Position numbers and translations under genes: made by a program. Below, piece after piece: positions 33,401-47,400 of a DNA stretch of 64,000 bases. Within the stretch, counting starts at the first letter, position 1, and every line of letters starts with the position of its first letter. Under the pieces are notes generated by a model that made no database searches, was not told where the DNA came from, and saw only the letters and a list, made by a program, of their open reading frames with translations. This DNA is from Symsagittifera roscoffensis (Eukaryota; Xenacoelomorpha; Acoela; Convolutidae), in assembly GCF_963678635.1 (NCBI RefSeq), contig NC_087064.1, positions 20,072,509 to 20,136,508 of the forward strand, in the 5' to 3' direction.

Positions 33401-36400
33401 TCGCTATCGCCATCTGGCCCTTTCACAGTGTAAGCTTTGGTTTCGTGGAGATCCACAATACAGTTTAGAACGTTTCCGTAGCAGTATCTCACATAGAGCC
33501 CGTTTTGATACTCTTGGTTAAGGCCTTTTGGAGGCCTAGCAGTATTGTTTGGGGTCTTGGCTAGAACTTGGTGCATTATTTCGTTCTCTTCTTTATTGAT
33601 GTCATGTCCTCTTGCATGCGGATTATTTATTGAGCTGCATGTGCTTTGGATCTAGTTAGACGGAAGCCTACATCATCACCATCATCATCATCAACATCAT
33701 CAAAATCATCAAAACCATCAAAACCATCATCATCATCACCACCATGAGTTGCTTAATGTCATTTTCTTGTTTTCGACTTTAATTTCTTTTGAAATTTTCC
33801 TTTTCCGTTTTTCTTCTGACATTCAGTGCCAGTGTTTATTTGTTTTACGATTATTTAGAGCAAAGATTTTCGCACAAGCCTGAAGCGGCCATAAGTGCAT
33901 ACTTTTTTTAGGAGGAATAAGTAACAGACTTCAACACAAAAAACCTTCTGCTCTGAAGAAAAAATGATCTTTCACAACTATGCAGATTTAAAACAAAAAA
34001 TCGATCAGCCGGGCGGGAAAGACCACAAAACACCCAAAATCTAGTAATGAATACAAACACGCACTTAAGTATGAAAAAGATCTTAGGCGACCATCGTTTA
34101 CTAACTTCAGAGCAGCAATTAAGATAGCAGCCATGAACAATAACAAATGAAAGCAAAGAACACTTACAGTTCGATAACCAATAATATTTTAAATAAAAAA
34201 CTAACTTGAAATGAATACATTTAAAATAGTTAATCAATTTTTGAGCTTGAACAGATCTTATGCGACCATCTTGAAAGCACAGAAGACGAAAATAAATTAT
34301 ATGCTGGACAGTTCGTTTTGAAAATTTCGAGCTAGCTGCCGAATTGATGATGGGTTTGAATGCAGGCCTTCTGATGATACGTGTTGTGAGAATCTTAACT
34401 TTTTGGTTTTCACAAAGGGGGTGTTGCAAGCACTTGTAAACCATTTATATCATTCACTTAATCTTCTTTTCGTTTTCGAGTGTGACCTTTTCTGCCACAC
34501 AAAAAAAGTTAGAAATTGTTTGACCACTTTGTCGCAAAATACAGCAGCCTCACCGGGGCATGAGATGGCTACCGTATCCTTAAAATAAGCCCCATTTACG
34601 AAAAAAGATCGGATAACAGCATTTGTTCTGTAATTCTTCAATGTTTGATGGCCAGCAAGGCCTTAGCTAGAACACCTATGATCGCACAGACAACGCAGAC
34701 TAAAAATTAAAGGAGAAAAAGCATTCAGACGTAATTGATTGATCCGATAATTGCAATGAGATAGAAAACGGTTGCAATCGCCAATGACAGAAAACAATGT
34801 TATTGTATTGTTGAGGCCTTATGCTTCTCAATCAGTGAAGAAAAATACGTCATGTCAAGTAGGTCAAATCGAGCTACATAGCCAACTGACAGTTGGAAAA
34901 GAGTAATGAACGCATGGAAATTGAAAAAAAAACAGACTTGTTTTTTCAAAATCTTCATTTTTTGAATTTCGAATAAAAAAATTAGATGGCCTTACAGCTT
35001 TTTAAATTTATAGAACAATTTCTGAAGGACACTTTTTTGTTAAAACTAACCCAGTTTGAGAAAACTGGATCAATAGGTATAACTTTTATTTCGCTGGAAA
35101 ATCTGATAAATAATTTCAGGGGCGGATTTAGGGAGGGGGCGGACGCCCCCCCCCCCCCCCCCTCAGGGATTCGACCCCCTGCCGACCCAAAGGGTCCCCC
35201 CTTTGATACTTTTTCAGAAATCCATTTTTGGCCGACCGACCCTAAAATTTTTCTAAAGGCGCCTTCGGCGCCAATATATACTAACTTTGAGCGGGAGCGC
35301 GCGCCAAAAAAAACGCAATTTTTTCGTAAAATTTTTTCAAGTGCCCAAAAACGGCTTTTTTGATTTTTTTTTCAAAAATTTGCCTGCGGCACACAAAATT
35401 TTGCCAAAATAGGGGCAAATCAGAGCTTTGGCAGAGCTCGAAAAATCAATTTGGTTGACCTAAAAAAAAAGGTCGTCAAAATTTTGGAAAATTTTTTGAA
35501 AATCCGCCCCCCCCCCTCGAGAAAATCCTAGATCCGCCCCTGACTAATTTCCATTTCCAAAATTAGAAGTCGAGAACTTAACAATTTTGCTGTTCGATAG
35601 AGGAGTTTGCCTTCCTTTTAACAATAGAAATGCACTGAACTTAAAAAGAAATCACAAGTGAAACCGCGAAAAATCAAAACTGAGCGTGAAAAAAATCAGT
35701 AAGACTAATATAAGAGTCTTCACTACGTTCATTGCTCTTAAAAACTAGAAACCGTCGACTTTGAAAGATTTGATTCTGTTTCATGTTTTATATGGCCATG
35801 GTATCCCTGGATAAAATTTTTCTTTGACAATTTCCAAATTGAACGAGAAATGATGCATGCAATATCTTTTCACGCTACCTTCTCTTTTGGTCCAATTTTT
35901 ACAACTTATTTCGTTTTTGCTATATTTACAAAATTATTACAAAATTTTGGATATTTAGGTCCCAGCTCAGATTTGAACTTATGTCTGTTGAATTTGACAT
36001 GATGGAACAGATACCCGGCCAGAAATCTTTTTAACTGACTCTTTTTTCATCAACATTTTGTCTCCTATTAAACGTTCAATTATTTGGTATTAATTTTTTT
36101 TACTGGGACCTAAATGTCAGAAGAAGTGTTTTGAAGTAAATTAGTCGGGGACACAGATCAGATGTCTATGCACCTTCGTGTACACATCACGTCCCTTCAA
36201 AAGCTTATTGACGAAAAACGTTTGACTGTGATCTTAAGAAGTTTAGCTATGGTAAATGAAGACTTTGTGACTAGACCAGTTAATTGACGCACGAATGTTC
36301 TACACAGAGGCGAAGCTTCTCTTCGCAAATACTTCCGAGAACACGACAAAGAGCAGCTATATAAATTGCAATAAGAAAAAGTAGAAATAAGCCCAGAACT

Positions 36401-38415
36401 AGTAAAAATTCGAGACTTCTCGAATTCAAACTCCGACCGATCGCGACGTAGACATTATGAGTCTCACGCGCCACGGACGCTTAATAAATCACAAACCCTG
36501 GCCACAAATTATGCAGAGAACAAAGGCTATAAAATTTCCAATGCTACAGATCGTGATTATAGCAAAACTTCCACCAAATAAGCGAACACTTTTTATGAAC
36601 ACTTTCATTTGCGAGTTAGGCTAGAAAAAAGAAGATCCGTACTAATACACTACGCTGCGAGCTAGTGTAAATAGAAGATACTTCTAATCAGCGATGTTTA
36701 AAGTTATGTAAACTGTGGTTTATCTATGCAGAAAACCAGCATCTAAACCGAACACCCATAAAATTGTTTCAAATAATTCACAAAATGGATAGCCCAATTT
36801 TTGAAGAAAAAAGCGAAAAGACAGTTGTAAAAATGTCAATGAAAAGAAACCTTTTTAAAAAAATGATTGGATTCATAATTGAACTATTTCCAATTACTTT
36901 TGGAGAAAAACTACGTTCATCGATTCTTAAACAGTCCGACAAACAGTTCGAAGTCAATTTTCTTCGTGAAGCTGATAAGACGATCGAGATCAAAACAGAA
37001 AACTACAAATTAGTGGCACAATAAGACTGCTCTCACCACGTTGGTTTTGATCTGATTGCCCTTAAAGAACATCTGCAGAGCTCCAAGGAAAGTGGTGTCT
37101 ATCTTCACAGCAAATTCTTGGATGAGCACCTGAAAAAAAAAAACAGTATATTTATGGTATGTAAAGCTCATAAATGAAGCAAAAAAATAACAGCCTTTTT
37201 ATTGCATTTAATGCATTTTTGCAATCATACCACTAACTAAAATATGACCAGTATATGAACTTTTGGATGAATTGAGAATTTATCATCGCGGAACATAACT
37301 TAATCCAACAACCCTTGTAAACTTGAACTCCTTACATAAAACTTTTATTGACCCAAAAAGTACGAAACTCTGATAAAAATACTTCTGCTACTTTGTTTTT
37401 CATAAGAGCATACTTGAAATTCGAAGCCTTTTTCTCACCTTGCAGTACTTGAACAGAAGGAGCTGTCCAGATCCCCTCTGCATGACAACGGATGCCTGGA
37501 TGAATGCAGCTGGCTCCCTGTCTCCCACTATGCTGCGGGGAGGGGGCACAGGGGCGAACACCACTGGGAACATGCATGTGGGCAGGGGGTCATCCACTTG
37601 AAGTCTGTTCATCTACACGAGAAAACACAAAACCGAAAAATATCACCAGGGGACAATATGAAATATTTCTCAAGTCCTGTCCTGGCCGCACTGAAATTTT
37701 CGTTCCTCAGCCGTTAGGCTAAAATTTTAAGGCAAAAAAGGAATAAAAAAGTGCCATTTCAGGTCCAAAGTGTTTTAAGCCAAAATCGCACTAACTGATA
37801 CATTTTGCGGCCGTTTTGAAAAAAAAATGCAAGCACGGGGACACATTTCTATCATTTCATTTGGCATCTTTAATATGTAAATACAATCATAACTCGAAGA
37901 GCTGAAACATGAGCGAATATTTCTGATTTGACCTTGAAGTGGAAGTGGGTGACGTTGGGGGACTGTTGGTACTGGATGGATATGCCATGCAGGTAGGTCC
38001 TCTTGATCTTCCTCTTATCCGGCTTCAGCAGCTGTATGGGACTCTTGGAGAAGTCAAATGTGTGGGAACCACCGCCTATGTTGATTGTCACCTGACAAAG
38101 CAAAAAAAAACATTAAAGAGTGTGAAATAATTGAAAATGTGCCTGCAAAAATACTTTTCCTTATCAACAACTTTCAATACGGTACTCAGCGTCAGTATGT
38201 ATGTATGTTTGTATGTATGTATGTATGTATGTATGTAGGTATGTATGTATGTATGTATGTATGTATGTATGTATGTATGTACGTATGTATGTATGTTTGT
38301 ATGTATGTATGTAGGTATATATGTATGTATGTATGTATGTATGAATGTATGTATGTATGTTTCTATGTATGTATGTATGTATGTATGTATGTATGTATGT
38401 ATGTAGGTATGTATG

Positions 38416-38446
<31 letters not shown>

Positions 38447-41400
38447 GTAAGTATGTATGTATGTATGTATGTATGTATGTATGTATGTATGTTTGTATGT
38501 TTGTATGTATGTATGTATGTATGTATGTATGTTTGTATGCATCGTCACTCAATTTCATACTGAATTAGCTCTTCTTTTGTACGATTGATTGTATTCCACA
38601 AGTCGCAGCATGATTCCAGGTTATTGTTCCGACCATTGAAAATGGGGAGGAACATTGAATTCGGGTGTGTTTTAGTTTTTTCCATCTTTTTGTTTTCCAT
38701 GCAAAATCAGCTACCACAAACAATAGTCGGACAAGATTGAATGATATTTCATATTAAAGCCCTTTAAGTCGTGATTCGAACGAAATTAAGAAAATTCAAA
38801 AAAATTTTACGGTGTCGAGAAAAACCAGTTTAAAATTTTTGATTTTTGGTCTTATTTCGAGCTAATTAGTGAGGTAGTTAGTAATTGCAATAGCTTATTA
38901 AAGCTTAAAATAAACCGTGAAAACTGAGTTTTACTCAAGTAAAGTAGTTTTTGGAGTTTTTTAGCGCAATTTTGGGAATCAAAAACTTGAAAATTCAAAA
39001 AATTTCCCCAAAAAAATTTGTAACTTTTTACATTTTTTTTCGTTTTTTTAAGTCCATGTTCTTCAAAAACTGTTTATCATTTGACCTATTTGACTATGAC
39101 TCTCAAATATGCTTAAGTTCTATTATTTCGTTCAGATTTTTTTTCACAACATGCAGAAAAAAACGACACCAATTTGAGAAAACATTTTTGTATTTTTTAA
39201 GACTGGTCGGAACATCTGTGCTACTTGCACAGTAACTGACTATCCTTGTTTGAAGTTTAGGTTCAAATCTGCTAGACCTAAAAACTCAAAGAAAGCAGAT
39301 AAGAAAGTTTTTAAAAGTCGAAAAATTTCCACAAAAAAATTAGATCTCGAATTGAATCGAACTACCGGGATTTGTCGTCTCAAGCATGTGTTACAACTGT
39401 ACACCAAATGCACAGAACACTCCTTGAACTGAAACAACCTCCAACAATTTTTAAAAACATGAAAAAAATTTCAAAAACAACACAAAAAAATCAGCAGAAC
39501 TTCTTGGAAATTCAATTTTCAATTTAAGAAAAGGTGCTTAAATTTCATGCAAATTCGGCGCTGCGGCAACTAAGCCGGCAACAATCAAGTAGACAAACAG
39601 AGGTCGACAAACATTTTTGACGCGCTGACAATTTTCCGTTAACAAAAAAAACAGGTCCTGACCTGATTCGAATCATTTATTTCTCTTCTTCTGGGCAGGT
39701 GCGTTAGCTCTTCGCCACATGCACGAATTGACGCCTGACTTTAGATTTCAAAGTGATTCTCTAAAACTCGTTTCTGAACCGAAAAAAAACTATATTCCGA
39801 TTCGCTAACGCTTGCGAAAATAATCCGAAACTTTTTCGAAAAAAAAAAACAATCACAAGACTTGCATGAACCACTTAAAAATCAATTACGATCCCTAAAT
39901 AAGTACAACATGTAAGATATAGGTGGTACATTAAAAGGCATTTAGACATGGCTAATTACTAAATTGACTTTTCTGTGAACAAGGTTATTTAGGGTTAAAA
40001 CTTCTTGTACCCGGTTGCAATACCCTTGCTTATCGCAAAGTTAAAGACTAAATGCCAATCTTTATCCCAAATAAGCATAGACATTTGCTGTGCAAGTATT
40101 CTAGAGGTAATACGAACACATCAATACAAGTAAAGTTATAGTAACACACATTGCCAACAGACGGTTGGAAAACGCCAAAGAACGCAATTTTCGAATTTCA
40201 AAAAAAAAACATTTCTTAAAGCTCTTTGAATTTCTAGAACAATTTATGACTGGCACTTTTTTTGACTTTTTTAAGCCTGAACAAATCCCTGAAAAAAACG
40301 GAAAAAAATCATGGCGACCTATATAAGAGTCTGAATTACGTTCATCGACTCTCAAAAATGTTTGTAAAATTTTCGTTATCTTTACAACGGAAGCTTGAAT
40401 TAGATTTCAAACAACCGCAAAATTAAGGTAAAATCACAGATAAAATAAAGAAGACATTGCAGTAGAATTACATAAAGAGTTCAGCATGTAAATCTCTCCT
40501 CAGGTCATCTATGTTTAGACACGTTTTTCTTAACAATTTACACCCGTTTTTCTTAACGTCTCTTTATCTAATTGGAATTTCAATCAAGACCAAGGATTTC
40601 AAACAATACCACTTGACATAGTTCCTTCACATCTCTTGCAATGGTAAGAACAACAAGGCTAGCCGGTTATCGAGCGAGGAGCACAACATTTTTCGAACTT
40701 TATTGCCAATACAATTTATAAAACAAAAATGACGTGAAATGATTTCGTAAAATTAGAAAAAAAATACAATGACATGCAATGATTACTCCGCAGAATAAAA
40801 TGTCCTTTAAATAATTTCGACCCCCTGCCGACCCAAAGGGTCCCCCCTTGGGTACTTTTTAAGAAATCCATTTTGTTGACGGACCCTAAAATTTTTCTAT
40901 ATACTAACTTTGAGGGGGAGCGCGCGCCAAAAAAACGCGATTTTTTTTCTGAAAATTTTCCAAAAAGTGCCCAAAAACGGCTTTTTTGACCTGATTTTTC
41001 AAAAATTTGCCTGCGGCTCAGAAAATTCGGCCAAAACAGCGTCTTTTCAGTTCTTTAGGAGAGCTCAGAAAATCAATTTGGCCGACCTAAAAAAAAAAGT
41101 CGTCAAAATTTTCGAAAATTTTTTGAAAATCCGCCCCACAGAGTTACACAGAGTTCTAAACAGGCAAAACAAAGTGTACTCTGCTGATGTTTTCGAAAAA
41201 CGGAACAATTAAAATACCCTGCACTAACATCCTCAGCATCGATTGAATTTCAGCGTGTGTTAAACGCATCTACTGTAATATAAGGCACAGAAAATGAAGA
41301 CAAAAACGTGGAAAAACTCATAGTATGACAGTGCTTGCTTTTGCTTGTGTACACCGTCGGTCGCGTTAAAGGAGACGAGTTTAATTCGCTGCTCGCTAAG

Positions 41401-44400
41401 TTAAAATCTGAAAATCGAAAATTAAGATCTGAAAATCAAAATATTTTTCAGAATCTGCATCACGACTAAAAAGCTTCATAAGATATCATAATCTAAACCA
41501 TACTAGCGTTCTTTGAGGTAATTCTTTTGCAAAAAAAAACATCCTCGCCCAAAACTCCTTTCCACCCCTATGGGGATGTGTTCAGTACAAATTTTTTCAC
41601 CGATAGAGGAATACCAAATAATAAAAAGAAAGAATGAGAAAAGAAACTTATATTGGCTAATAAAAAATCAGAAGTCAAAATGTAAAAGAGTTCGAAGCTT
41701 TTGATTTGTTAGAGGTTTTCTGCAATATGACCCATATGGCATGAGCACATTCACAAAATATAAATGCAAACCTGATGTGTGGCAGTGTCGGCGTTGGTCC
41801 TGACCTGGTCCAGGTAGCTCTGGTATGCCTCCTCTATCTTCAGCGTGGAATTGAGAGTGAACGAGGTCCAGTGCCTCTTGCCCTTTCCCCAGTAGAACCA
41901 GGCAACGTCTGTGGGAGTGACGCCCATGTACAGGATCTCCTTTGGCAGTTCTTTCGTCACTGTGTTGTTCACAAGAGACACGCCCAGTCCGAATAACTCA
42001 ACACTCACGTCATAAGTGAACGTCTCATGCAGCTTTTGCTCCTGTGAAAACATACAAGACATCTAGAGGTTATCATAATGACTTTCGAACCGCAAGATGC
42101 TAAATAATTGGAAGAAAAAAAGCTGCTCATCAAATCAACATACAGCCAATTCGATTGAAAAACTTTTCGCCTGAAAAACACAGCAACACAAAGTCCTTTG
42201 GAGAAACTCATAAAACATGTAAAGTTCATATTGGCCTTTGCAGGAAGAATTCGCGGTTTTGTCAACAGACAATTGCTTAACTGGCAATTAAGAAGGGGAA
42301 CAGAAAAAATATAAAATTATAGCAAAAATCAATTATATTGATAGTTTCAGAACAATATAACTAATTTAGCGCAAAATTATCAATTCACATTTTATTCAAT
42401 TGAATATTCTCCAAATTATATCACTTTAAAACTATTCAATTGAATATTCTCCAAATTATATCACTTTCAAGCCATATTTTGTAACTATTCTTACCACGCT
42501 GCTCAACGAACTCCTATTTTCTATTAAATCATTCAACTTATCTGGCTTTGACGGTATTTTGCGCATTTCTAAGTAGTAAAATTTTTATCTAGACTTTTTT
42601 TTGTAAATTCGAAGCCAGAGAATGTAAAAAGGGATGTTGGATGGATATGGTAAAATCGAAGTTAACAGTTATCATGACAACAAATTGCAAAATGATTATA
42701 CTAACATACCGACTACTCAATTTCTATTCAAAAAATCTTAAGACAACCGCACATAAATTTACATGAAAACTGAGCTTTTCGGGCGATTTTATTAAAAGCA
42801 AATACGAAAGAGTCAAACAGAGCACTGTTGTAGGATTTTATCGAGAATGGGGTAAACGGATTTTCAAAAGAATCTTGTTGAGTTTTTGTAGGCCGACTAA
42901 ATTGAATTTTTGAGCTCTCTCAATACATCATAAAAGCGCTATTTTGTCGACATGTTTTACATTAAATCGTTTTTTTTGTAGGCGCCTCCTTAAAATTAGT
43001 ATTCTAATGCTTCTTGAGATAAAATTAAGGGTCGGTCGGCCAATAATGGATGTCGTGAAAGTGTACTGCGGTATGAGCTCAAGGGGGTGCCTAATGTACA
43101 ACTAGCCTCCATCCAGCTCCATTGGTGTCAGGGAGGATTTAGGAAGTAATTAAAAGCAGCAAAGAAAACAAATTCAAACTTTTGGCTATCGAGCCGAATT
43201 AGGAGGGCTACGACTAGAAAACTTCAGACATTCCTTGCATTAATTAAAGATTTTTGGTTGTTATATAATAAGATTGACACAATTAACAAGATAAAATTTT
43301 CGCATGCAGATATTTCTAGCAAACAAGTGAACAATTGACTAATAGTAACGTAAACAAAGAGTCTAGCTGTACAGCGCAAACGTAAGCAAAAATGGCAAAA
43401 AGGAGCCTTAAAATAAAAAGAGTCTGGCAATAAAAACAGCTAACAGACAATTGGAAAAAATTCAATGATAGAAAGAAACAGCAAAAAAAACTTGTTTTAA
43501 AAATTTTCAACTTTTGAATTTCAAATAAAAATGTATGGCGTTAAAACTCTTTGCCTTGAGTTTTAAGAGCAATTTAGATGGGCACTGTTATGATGAAACT
43601 AACCCAATTTGAGAAAACTGGACCATTATGTAAGTTTTTATTCCGCTGGGAAATCTAAAAATTAAATTCGTTTTTCACGTGCCATTTTAGCTTTCATAAT
43701 TGGATAGTGCATTTTGTCTACTTTCTATCAAATGAAGTTGAACTGAACTCAGAAAGGGCACATATACGTTAGGTCATTCCGCTCGCGGACTAAATCCCCA
43801 GGATAAAATCCCCCAGGATAAAATCCCACCGGATATAATGCCACAGGACTAAATCCCCCATAGGACCGAATCCCCCTAGGACAAAATCCCCCATATTTTA
43901 TTCACTATAATGGAAATCAAACTGTACACATTATATAATTTCATGTTTCTATTGATTCCATTTTGAACTGACTTCCATTTATACATGCATCGCCATTTTG
44001 ACGTGACTTTTTAGCAACTTTAAGATTCCAGCATTCAGTTGACTTCCTATAAGAATGAGCTTCGATTGCAAAAATTAATAAGCCACGTGGCACAGTCAGT
44101 ACGACAAGTGAATGGAAAACAATGTCGATTCCTTAGCGTGAGTTCGAATCCCAAATATGACATTTTGTGCAATCAATGTAAAGGTCTGTTAAATCGCGAT
44201 TCGACATGGATATGTGGAACGTTTACTTCAGGACCATTGACGACCTCCCCAGAACAAACAATGCCCTTGAAGGATTCCACCGTGGATTCGAATCTATGCT
44301 CCAAATGTCAAATCCTGACATTTGGAAGTTCATTGAGGCAATTCAGAGGCAGCAATCACTGCAATCGTTCAGTTTTGCTCAAATGCAGCTCGGCAAGAAA

Positions 44401-47400
44401 GTCCATACAAGGAAAGAGGATAATTTTGGGAGGATAAAGAGAATTGTATGCTCTGCCGCTAACTACAAGGAGTTGGATTATCTTAAAGCCATAGCTGTTA
44501 ACTTGTCCTTTTAGTTTTTAGTCTTTAATCTATCTACTTTTTTTCTGTTAATTATCTTTCATCTTTTAATTCAAGTTTTAGTGTCGCTGTTTTGTTGAAT
44601 TCGAATGTGGGGGATTTTAAACTAGAAACTGGGGGATTTTGTCCTAGGGGGATTTGGTCCTACGGGGGATTTAGTCCTGGGGGATTATATCCGGTGGGAT
44701 TTTATCCTGGGGGATTTTATCCTGGGGGATTTAGTCCTAGACCCAGGTCATTCATATGTGTATTTAAAATTATGAAGCACTTCTTTGTTATTAGAGCATT
44801 TTGAAGCACTTTTCGTGAAAAAAAAATTACGTTCATAGACTCTTGATAAACTTTGAAATTTTTTTAAAGCTAATTATTGCAATCAAACAATAGAGCACCA
44901 GATAACTAATCTTCTTTGTTCACTAGCTCACCTTCCTTTCTGTAGTCCTCAACAGTTGGATCAACCGTACAATCAATTTAGGTGAGACAAAACACGACTT
45001 TCAGAAAATCTAAATTGATTTAATTAACAGCAACATTTTGAGGAAAAGCTTAAAAATCTTAATTAAGTTGAGTAACAGTACAAAAAATGCTATCCTATGG
45101 AGAAAAAGGAAATGATATTTAAATTATTCAAAATTCATATTTTATAGATAACTAACTTTTAAAATTAATACATAAATTCAAGGCAGCAATGATTGCGCTT
45201 CAATCAAGCGGATAAAAAACATGCTACACATTACAGATATTCTTGAACACAAAAAATTTCTACACACATTTGTGAAGCTTCGATTGGAAAAAGGATTTTA
45301 TACCATAACACAAGCGTTTGCTTGGGCAAAAAAAACAATGAGTAAGTGTGACCTCAAAGCTGGATGAAAAATCGATGTGCTATGAAACTTCGAAAAACAT
45401 GACGTGGTGGTTTAAGCATTGTGAAAAAAAATTGAGAGTTAATTAACCGATACTCGAGAGATAAAGCCCGGATATATTTATACTAAAAATTCTTCATTAT
45501 GCTCAACAATTAAACGGAAAGAACTCAAATAAAGGGCAACCGCTAAATAAAGAACAGATATTTTAGATAGAAAGGCTTCTGTTCATTGACACTCAATGAG
45601 TTCTCAGGATTTGCAGCGACATAAATAAATGTTAAGTTGAGAACTTGCACGATGAAACAAACAAGGGTGTCTCTTCTTGGTTAACTGACAGATATGAAGT
45701 TTTTATTACCTCATCGCAAGACTGAAACAAAACCGACCTGTTGTTGTTAACCCAAAACCAACAATTGCTAAGCTAAGCCAGTTTTTCTACAACACTTGAA
45801 CGCTTTTTAGTTGCAATTAATATTTATGTTTGAGGAACAGTATTTGTGCGAGTGCGGTAGAGATAGATCTGATCCTCAGCCGATGAGGAGAAAAACATGA
45901 ATAGAATAGAAGGGTCTTTTTGGTTAGTTCACGAAAACACAACTCAAGGAAAAACGAACATGCCAAAGGCTCGTTGAAACTGTGTTAACGAACTCAGAAC
46001 ACAGCGAATCTTACGTTTTTTAAAGAAAATTAATTGAGCAGAAACATAGGTGATAAACAGTTGAAAAAGTTCCGCTGAGCTCAATGAAAATGAAAAATTG
46101 TTAGCTTTGTTTCTGAAAATTTAGGTTCATTTTCGAAACTAAATTAACTTACAATTTTTGCGCCATTTGCGCTTTTCATATTGGACAGTGCCATTTACCT
46201 TCCATTCAGCAAATGAATTTGATTAAACTTGAGACGTTTTTTAACTTCAGACAAACTTTACACTGAGAAGCTGAGCTTCGTACCCCTTGCGATACAACAA
46301 GTACAGGGACAAAACAGCAAGACGCTCTTGAACTATCTAAGAAGATTTCGAACAACGGACTTCAAATTAAAAAAAAAAACAAAAAAAAACAGAAATTTAT
46401 TTAAGTTTTTTAAACAGTTCCGAGTGGGATTGATTTTGAGCATTGAAAAATTTTAGGAAGGGTTTTAACTTTTAACGATTTCATAAATAATATCGGAAAA
46501 TTGTAGGAAATAAAATATGAGGCCGACATATTTAAAGCCGACATCCAATCAGCTGAAAATCAACCAAAATTGTTGGGCAAAATCTTATTGGAAAAAATCG
46601 TGTACTGTCCTAATAGAAACCAAAATTGGGATCGGAGCAAAACTTAACAAGAGGTAAAAACCCGAGCAGAAACCCTTCATGACAGAAGAAAAGTCAAAAA
46701 ATTCTAAGCAAACAAAAAAGTCCCCCTTCCCCTACAACACATACGCACACAAAAACTTTTTTCGATCATCAAACGTCGAAAGAGGCTAAGTCGATATCAA
46801 GTAAGTCGAAAACTTTCAAGCTGAAGAAAAGACAAAAAGAAAACGATATTTTATCAAATAGACTTGGCAAAATAACAAACAATATAAAAACAAATTTCGA
46901 TTGGGCCGGATATTTGAAATGCTTAAAACTAAAAGCAACTACAATGAAAACTGTATGCAGCAAAAAAGACCCTTAGATGTGGAAACTAAGCCGACAAAAC
47001 AAAAGCAGACAATTAGTAGCTCGACAAATAAATTTGAAACAAAATATTTTCCGTTTCAATGAAAATAGCTCCTGATCAGATTGAAACACAGAACTTTTGC
47101 CATCCCAGTTGTAATCGTTGCCTCCAGGCCGTGTGCAGGAGAAACTAAGAAAATTGAATTCATAATACACCACACCAGGAGATGAGTCCTGTAAACAAAG
47201 TTATTTACGGGAAAAAATTTTGTACCCGATTATTGCAAAACAATTGCTTATAGCAAGGGTAAAAACGTTTTCCTTAAAAAAAATGAGATAGCCAATCGAA
47301 GATCGGAAAAGAGAAATGAACGCAAGTAAACAATAAAAAAACACTGACTTTGTTTTATAAAAATCTTAACTTTAGAATTTCAAAGAAAAAAAAACGCATG

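Larger units (their letters stand above)
43436..44850 (+). repeat. P-repeat copy (long subfamily), split by a MULE
   Basis: Left part from AGCTAACAGACAATTGG to CACATATACGTTAGGTCATT; right part from TTCATATGTGTATTTAAAAT to CGTTCATAGACTCTTGA. The insertion is 43780-44744. Confidence 0.85.

Noticed and set aside
33908-34444. 178-codon minus-strand open frame
   Set aside because: Phe/Cys/Leu/Ile-rich composition typical of T-rich DNA read by chance, no family, no splice or start context, short internal repeats only.
36764-37024. 86-codon plus frame ending beside VPS13 exon 11
   Set aside because: Lys/Glu/Phe-rich, AT-driven codons, no family, antisense in an intron.
38085-38558. Long open frames on both strands (MYVCMYVC-like and HTYIHTYI-like)
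   Set aside because: They are direct translations of the ATGT microsatellite, open in all phases by composition.
44592-44804. Gly/Tyr/Pro-rich plus frame (GGFYPGGFSP-like)
   Set aside because: Translation of the MULE terminal repeat units.
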